A stretch of 33,469 nucleotides of DNA from Parcubacteria group bacterium GW2011_GWC1_45_13 (GTDB lineage: Bacteria; Patescibacteriota; Minisyncoccia; UBA11713; 2-01-FULL-45-33), in the NCBI GenBank assembly GCA_001001285.1, contig LCKG01000007.1, positions 1 to 33,469 of the forward strand, read 5' to 3'. Each line of letters starts with the position of its first letter. Position 1 is the first letter of the stretch. The notes beneath the pieces are model-generated. The model did no database searches. It saw only the letters and a program-made list of their open reading frames with translations, and was not told the DNA's origin. Positions 29,063 to 33,469 of this stretch are shown piece after piece. The translations under genes and the position numbers were made by a program.

Positions 29063-30343
29063 TTATATTAAACTCAAAATTTTATCAAAGATTTTTTTGG
29101 CGGTATTTTCTTCTGCGAGCCGGGCGCGGTATTCTTCGGGAACGCAAACGCGGAGCGCCGCGTATGAACGGCCGTATTCTTCCATATTTTTATAATGCGC
29201 CGGATAGGCGGTTTTAAGCTGAAAGGGCCCTTGGGGGCTGTAAATTTTTATGTCTCCTCCTTTGAATCTATCCGCGCGCACGATCGGCGCAATAAGCACG
29301 TCATATGGCGGGATGCCCGCGATTTCCGCGACCGTGCTTTCCATTTCCAGCAGTTTTTCAGGATTTTTTTCCTGGAAGTTCGGAGAAGCAATAAACCGCT
29401 CTATTATTTCCGCGTCCACCCCGAAAACATTGATTGGTTTTCCGGCAACCAGACGGGCTTCAGTAAATTCTTTATGGCGTAGAACTATGGTTTCTTTGAA
29501 AACATTATTATTCATAAAAAGCGAGAAAAGCCGCTCCACGAGCGGATTTTTTGAGGCCTGAAGCTTGCCCAAGAGCTCAAAATCACGCATGCCCATAAGG
29601 TCGCTGTTTTTTAATGAGCCGTCTTTAATCAGCGCGTAAGCCATTTTCTGCATCATCCGCTGGGCGATGACCGATTTTTTCCGGAGATAGACGCTCTTGT
29701 ACATTTTTATGTAAAAATCCTGGACTTCTTTGGCAACGTCTATTACTTTCGGGTCAATAACCAACTCATTGTTTATAAAATAAATATGGTTTACCAGGTA
29801 GCTGACGCCTGAAAGCTTGCCGACATTTGTCATAAGGCCGTCGCGCTCCAAATAATCCAGCTTTTCTGTGCCTATGTTTTTATCGTGCACGGCGAGATGC
29901 AGGGGATTTTTATTCGCGAAAATATCCTTAAAAAGCCGGAAATCAATTCCGCACGCTTCTATTTCTTTTTTTAATTTATCAATCAAGCGCAGTCCCTGCT
30001 CGTTGTTGTCGTACGGGCAGAGGGGCTCGGTGACATGCGAGAAAGCGGGGTGGCCGATGTCGTGGAAAAGCGCGAAGCCGTTGACCGCGCGTGCCTCCTC
30101 TTTGGATATAAGGTTCAAATCAATCCATTTTTTGGTGAGCTCTGCGGTCAGCGCGTAGGCGCCGTAGGAATGTGCCTGGCGCGTGTGCGTTGCCATAGGA
30201 AAAGTCATATAGCTTGCCCCCAGCTGGTATTTGAAAGCCAGCGCCTGGAACTCCGCGGTCTGTACCATCGGCAAAACCGGCCGGATGTCTATAATTCCGC
30301 GAATAGGGTCGGAGACTACTTTTGGGCTTATAATCTTTTCCAC
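29063..30343 (-). CDS. HD-domain phosphohydrolase (dGTPase-like)
   Basis: A 426-residue metal-dependent phosphohydrolase. HD-domain residues: THTRQAHSYG (R55, H58) as in the TR..HS motif of dGTPases, FALFHDIGHPAFSH (H94-D95), and EKLDYLERDG with the fourth ligand. This is the SAMHD1/YwfO-type group, likely acting on deoxynucleotide triphosphates or related nucleotides, but substrate is unproven. It starts with GTG at 30343; the region upstream is AT-rich with no clear Shine-Dalgarno sequence. Divergent from the glycoside hydrolase gene by 23 bp and convergent with tRNA-Thr. Confidence 0.85.
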   Translation of the reverse strand: MEKIISPKVVSDPIRGIIDIRPVLPMVQTAEFQALAFKYQLGASYMTFPMATHTRQAHSYGAYALTAELTKKWIDLNLISKEEARAVNGFALFHDIGHPAFSHVTEPLCPYDNNEQGLRLIDKLKKEIEACGIDFRLFKDIFANKNPLHLAVHDKNIGTEKLDYLERDGLMTNVGKLSGVSYLVNHIYFINNELVIDPKVIDVAKEVQDFYIKMYKSVYLRKKSVIAQRMMQKMAYALIKDGSLKNSDLMGMRDFELLGKLQASKNPLVERLFSLFMNNNVFKETIVLRHKEFTEARLVAGKPINVFGVDAEIIERFIASPNFQEKNPEKLLEMESTVAEIAGIPPYDVLIAPIVRADRFKGGDIKIYSPQGPFQLKTAYPAHYKNMEEYGRSYAALRVCVPEEYRARLAEENTAKKIFDKILSLI

Positions 30344-30366
30344 CTTTTAATGTTAAAATATAATAG

Positions 30367-31365
30367 ATGTTTTGGAAAATTCTTATTCTCTTGGCGCTTA
30401 TTGTCGCACTGCTTACTTTAAGCGTTCCCGGAAAACAAAATTTAGAATACGGCGCGACTTTTTCGCAAAAATTTTCGGAGGAGCTGAATGGTGGCTCCGA
30501 CGCGAAGGTCGGAGCAGGCTGGAAGCAAAATTATCTAGCGATTTTAGATGATTTAAAAATAAAAGATTTGCGCCTAGTGGCATATTGGGATTTGATAGAA
30601 CCTGCGGAAGGCCAATTTGATTTTAAGGATTTGGATTGGCAGATTAATGAAGCTGAAAAACGCGGGGCGAAAATTATTTTAGCAATGGGGCTGAAGGTGC
30701 CGCGCTGGCCGGAGTGCCATATTCCTGATTGGGCGAAAGGGAGAGACGCGTCTGCGCGTGCGGGGCGGCTTATTAAATACGAAGAGATATTGATAAATCG
30801 CTATAAAGACAACAAAGCTGTCTGGGCATGGCAAGTGGAAAACGAACCCTATTTTCCTTTCGGAGATTGTAAAATTGTCCCGCCGGCAATTTTAAACGCG
30901 GAAATAAAACAGGTGAAAGCGCTAGACAGTAGGCCAATTGTTTTAACCGACGCCGGCGAATTGGGGTTCGCTTGGCCGTATCTTGCCGCGAAGTCTGACA
31001 TTTTTGGGACAACACTATATAGATACATAAATAACAGATTTTTAGGCGATATCCGTTATTCGCTTATTCCTGCTTATTATTTTAGAATCAAAGCATTGTG
31101 GGCTGGCAAAATTTTGGGCAAACAGATTTTAATTTCAGAATTGCAGGCCGAGCCATGGGTCTCGGAATCATTGGCAAGGGTTCCGCTGGAAAAGCAGGAG
31201 AAAACCATGAACCCGGAAATTTTCAAAGAGATTATTAACTACGCTGAACGCTCTGGGTTTCCCAAAGCATATCTCTGGGGCGCAGAATGGTGGTATTGGA
31301 TGAAAGAAAAACAAGGGAGGCCGGAGATGTGGGAGGCGGCGCGAAACGCAATTTCCAATTTATGA
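30367..31365 (+). CDS. Extracytoplasmic clan GH-A glycoside hydrolase-like protein
   Basis: A 332-residue predicted TIM-barrel hydrolase with an N-terminal membrane anchor or signal (residues 1-20). LRLVAYWDLIEPAEGQFDF is the typical opening of GH5/GH42-like barrels (strand 2); the acid/base glutamate is likely in WQVENEPYF and the nucleophile in ILISELQAEPW, at strands 4 and 7. The exact family was not assigned. Palindrome 30494-30515 inserts GGSDAKVGAG-like residues in the first loop. TAAAAT (30354-30359) ends 7 nt before the ATG, consistent with a leaderless start. It is followed 16 nt later by a family 1 glycosidase. Confidence 0.78.
   Translation: MFWKILILLALIVALLTLSVPGKQNLEYGATFSQKFSEELNGGSDAKVGAGWKQNYLAILDDLKIKDLRLVAYWDLIEPAEGQFDFKDLDWQINEAEKRGAKIILAMGLKVPRWPECHIPDWAKGRDASARAGRLIKYEEILINRYKDNKAVWAWQVENEPYFPFGDCKIVPPAILNAEIKQVKALDSRPIVLTDAGELGFAWPYLAAKSDIFGTTLYRYINNRFLGDIRYSLIPAYYFRIKALWAGKILGKQILISELQAEPWVSESLARVPLEKQEKTMNPEIFKEIINYAERSGFPKAYLWGAEWWYWMKEKQGRPEMWEAARNAISNL
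30494..30515 (+). repeat. In-frame palindromic insertion in the GH-A gene
   Basis: Perfect 8-bp arms GCTCCGAC / GTCGGAGC around GCGAAG, near the 5' end of the gene. It encodes a Gly/Ser/Ala-rich loop. Confidence 0.65.
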
Positions 31366-31381
31366 TTTTTAATTTTCAAAA

Positions 31382-32572
31382 ATGAAGTTAGAATTTCCAA
31401 AAAACTTTCTTTGGGGAGCGGCGACTTCAGCTCATCAGGTGGAGGGGGGGAATCATAACGACTGGAGCGAATGGGAAAAAGCTACGGGGAACGAGGAGTC
31501 CGGTCGAGCGTGTGACCATTATAATCGTTTCCGCGAGGATTTTGATATCGCGAAACAGCTTGGCCAGAATACCCACCGTTTTTCTATTGAATGGTCGCGC
31601 ATTGAGCCGGAAGAGGGGAGGTTTGATGAAAAAGAAATCGCGCATTATCAGGAAGCAATTAACGTTTTGCGAGAACGGGGGATAGAGCCCTTTGTAACGC
31701 TCTGGCACTGGACTTTGCCAATTTGGGTTGCCAAACAAGGCGGCTGGGAGAACAAGAAAACGATTGACGACTTCGCGCGCTATTGCGACAAAATCGTACG
31801 ATCCCTGTCTGCCGACGAGGCAGGGTTAAAAAGTGTCGCATATTGGATTACGCTAAACGAGCCTGAGATATACACAATGAATAGTTATTTGCGCGGTAAA
31901 TGGCCGCCTGCCTCGCCGACGAGTCAAGGCGGGCCACAGAAAAAATCGTTTTTTAAATTCTTGAAAGTTTATAGAAATTTAGCCAATGCGCACAAGAAAG
32001 CTTACACCGTAATTCATTCCACTTGGGTGTCGGACACCCAAGTGGGTATTGCAAAAAATAATTCTTATTTTGAGGGCTGGCTGGCCCCGATTTTGAATTG
32101 GGGCTGGAATAATTGGTTTTTAAATAGAATCAGCCAACATCAAGATTTTATTGGTCTAAACTATTATTTCCATAACCGCATTAAAGGATTTAAGCTAAAC
32201 CAAAACAACAATAAACAAGTATCTGACATAGGTTGGGAAATTTATCCGGAAGGGATTTATCATGTTTTAAAAGATTTAAAAAAATATAATAAGCCGATTT
32301 ATATAACCGAAAATGGTGTTGCCGACGCAAAAGATATTCATCGTGAAAAATTTATAAAGGAGCACTTGCGATGGGTTCATAAAGCAATTTCAAAAGGCGT
32401 AGATGTAAGAGGTTATTTTTATTGGTCGCTTCTGGACAATTTTGAGTGGGACAAGGGTTTCTGGCCGCGGTTTGGGTTGGTAGAGATGGATTACAAAACC
32501 ATGGAACGCCGCGTTCGCCCAAGCGCCTATGAATACGCCAAAATAGTCAAAGAAAACGGGTTTGAGATATAG
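31382..32572 (+). CDS. Glycoside hydrolase family 1 (beta-glucosidase-like)
   Basis: Retaining beta-glycosidase, 396 residues against about 440-460 for the family. N-terminal FLWGAATSAHQVEGG is the GH1 signature; the acid/base is Glu in WITLNEPEIY and the nucleophile Glu in IYITENGVAD; SLLDNFEWDKGF forms the sugar-binding C-terminal motif. The central region between NSYFEG and DFIGLNYY is shortened. No signal peptide, so probably cytoplasmic. Three separate palindromes (31809-31823, 31902-31935, 32019-32045) are inserted in frame. The length without them would be about 370, unusually small. Its role with the preceding GH may be oligosaccharide use or trimming of the cell's own glycans. Confidence 0.9.
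   Translation: MKLEFPKNFLWGAATSAHQVEGGNHNDWSEWEKATGNEESGRACDHYNRFREDFDIAKQLGQNTHRFSIEWSRIEPEEGRFDEKEIAHYQEAINVLRERGIEPFVTLWHWTLPIWVAKQGGWENKKTIDDFARYCDKIVRSLSADEAGLKSVAYWITLNEPEIYTMNSYLRGKWPPASPTSQGGPQKKSFFKFLKVYRNLANAHKKAYTVIHSTWVSDTQVGIAKNNSYFEGWLAPILNWGWNNWFLNRISQHQDFIGLNYYFHNRIKGFKLNQNNNKQVSDIGWEIYPEGIYHVLKDLKKYNKPIYITENGVADAKDIHREKFIKEHLRWVHKAISKGVDVRGYFYWSLLDNFEWDKGFWPRFGLVEMDYKTMERRVRPSAYEYAKIVKENGFEI
31809..31823 (+). repeat. In-frame palindromic insertion 1 in the GH1 gene
   Basis: CTGCC / GGCAG around GACGA; encodes SADEAG in a position where GH1 proteins need only a short turn before WITLNEPE. Confidence 0.5.
31902..31935 (+). repeat. In-frame palindromic insertion 2 in the GH1 gene
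   Basis: Imperfect palindrome GGCCGCCT...AGGCGGGCC containing GCCTGCCTCGCC, the same left arm and frame (PASP) as the copy in rpiB. Confidence 0.65.
32019..32045 (+). repeat. In-frame palindromic insertion 3 in the GH1 gene
   Basis: Perfect 12-bp arms CCACTTGGGTGT / ACACCCAAGTGG around CGG; encodes STWVSDTQVG. Arm sequence is unrelated to the GCCTGCC type. Confidence 0.75.
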
Positions 32573-32585
32573 CCAGTTTGTCCAC

Positions 32586-32613
32586 TTGACGCCGTTTTTC
32601 TGACGAGTATACT
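32586..32613 (+). promoter_or_regulatory. Promoter of the rRNA operon
   Basis: TTGACG (32586-32591), 16-bp spacer, TATACT (32608-32613), 14 nt after the GH1 stop. It gives a leader of about 400 nt before 16S rRNA. No terminator for the GH1 gene is seen. Confidence 0.65.
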
Positions 32614-33025
32614 GGAGGTATTATCGGTTAATATATTTATATGGCAGGAGGATATGATGAAATATAAATAGTTTGAAAAGTTAAAGCAAAACCACGATTG
32701 TTTCTTTGCGGAGATAATCGTGGTTCTGTTTTATACAGAGCCAGAAAGAGAACCTTGAAAATTTAGAAAATTAAGTCCCGAAAAACAAGGAGCGAAAGCG
32801 ACTATGTTTTTCGTGGATCCCGACATTGCTTTTAGCAATCGTCGGGGCATCAATCAGTAATCTTTGAGTCCGCCTTCAGTCGCTACGCGACTTTCGGCGA
32901 GACTCTAAATTTCGCAGCCACGCTTTGCGTGGGCGAAATTTGAGCATTTTTTCTTTTGTCCCGTTCGAGTTTTGTTTGCGCGCAAGCGCAACCACAAAAC
33001 TCAGAACCCCGCCAAAGGCGGGGTC
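32614..33025 (+). other. rRNA leader with a chain of hairpins
   Basis: No protein gene. Hairpins in order: 32690-32725 (AACCACGATT / AATCGTGGTT); 32722-32742 (GGTTCTGT / ACAGAGCC), which shares 4 nt with the previous one so the two exclude each other; 32819-32846 (CCCGAC-ATTGC / GCAAT-CGTCGGG); 32866-32907 (GAGTC.CGCC and GTCGC / GCGAC inside); 32908-32942 (AAATTTCGC / GCGAAATTT); 32968-33003 (GAGTTTTGT..TTGCGC / GCGCAA..ACAAAACTC); 33007-33025 (ACCCCGCC / GGCGGGGT). Some are probably processing or folding sites of the pre-rRNA. CCTTGAAAATT (32753-32763) resembles a boxA antitermination signal. A tiny ORF of four codons follows AGGAGG near 32647. Confidence 0.6.

Positions 33026-33469
<444 letters not shown>

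Noticed and set aside
32641-32671. Leader peptide gene before the rRNA operon
   Set aside because: Only 4-8 codons in either frame; the Shine-Dalgarno match may be chance. Mentioned only within the leader feature.

Overview
The window reads as a piece of an ultra-small-genome bacterium of the Candidate Phyla Radiation (Patescibacteria), most likely a Parcubacteria-type lineage. The basis is the 5' end of a divergent 16S rRNA gene at the right edge, minimal versions of translation factors (150-aa EF-Ts, 317-aa RF1), a non-oxidative pentose phosphate plus lower glycolysis operon with split transketolase, tight ATGA start/stop overlaps, and standard use of UGA as a stop. The lineage call is from memory of such sequences, not from a search.

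Layout. (1) 1-8687, all +: central carbon operon with gap (cut by the window edge), rpiB, pyrG, rpe, a small membrane protein, transketolase N and C subunits, a PfkB kinase and class II aldolase. An AbiEii-type nucleotidyltransferase pair sits between gap and rpiB, flanked by a perfect 40-bp direct repeat of the rpiB 5' end. (2) 8700-11300: accessory stretch with a PaaX/Cas2-like regulator bracketed by two dyads that share a CGATCG centre, a small minus-strand gene, a D-2-hydroxyacid dehydrogenase and a Gln/Gly-rich lipoprotein. (3) 11380-16230: translation and cell wall block: bL25, a coiled-coil lytic transglycosylase, prfA and rpmE (minus), rpsB, tsf, an Asn/Gly-tailed membrane protein and tRNA-Thr(UGU). 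(4) 16330-19960: a large secreted DUF5667-like protein, an orphan proteasome-like Ntn-hydrolase and a HicB/HicA-like pair. (5) 20060-25735: NDH-2-like flavoprotein, then a tightly overlapping Fe-S/oxidative-stress operon (Rrf2 regulator, cysteine desulfurase, IscU scaffold, one-cluster ferredoxin, Fe/Mn SOD, Nfu-like carrier), then an HtrA protease. (6) 25740-28851: a small minus-strand gene and ClpB. (7) 28856-32572: tRNA-Tyr, tRNA-Thr(GGU), an HD phosphohydrolase and two glycoside hydrolases. (8) 32573-33469: rRNA promoter, a hairpin-rich leader and the first ~440 nt of 16S rRNA.

Three themes recur. First, many plus-strand transcription units look leaderless: a good -10 box ends 6-10 nt before the ATG, while three small minus-strand genes carry strong Shine-Dalgarno leaders. 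Second, short palindromes are inserted in frame inside at least six conserved enzymes, several translating to a recurrent PASP-type peptide. Third, two conserved enzymes (Rpe and NDH-2) appear to have lost an internal segment in frame while keeping flanking catalytic motifs. The strongest candidates for something undescribed are the 40-bp-repeat-flanked AbiEii insertion, the PaaX/Cas2-like gene with paired dyads, and the orphan proteasome-like hydrolase.
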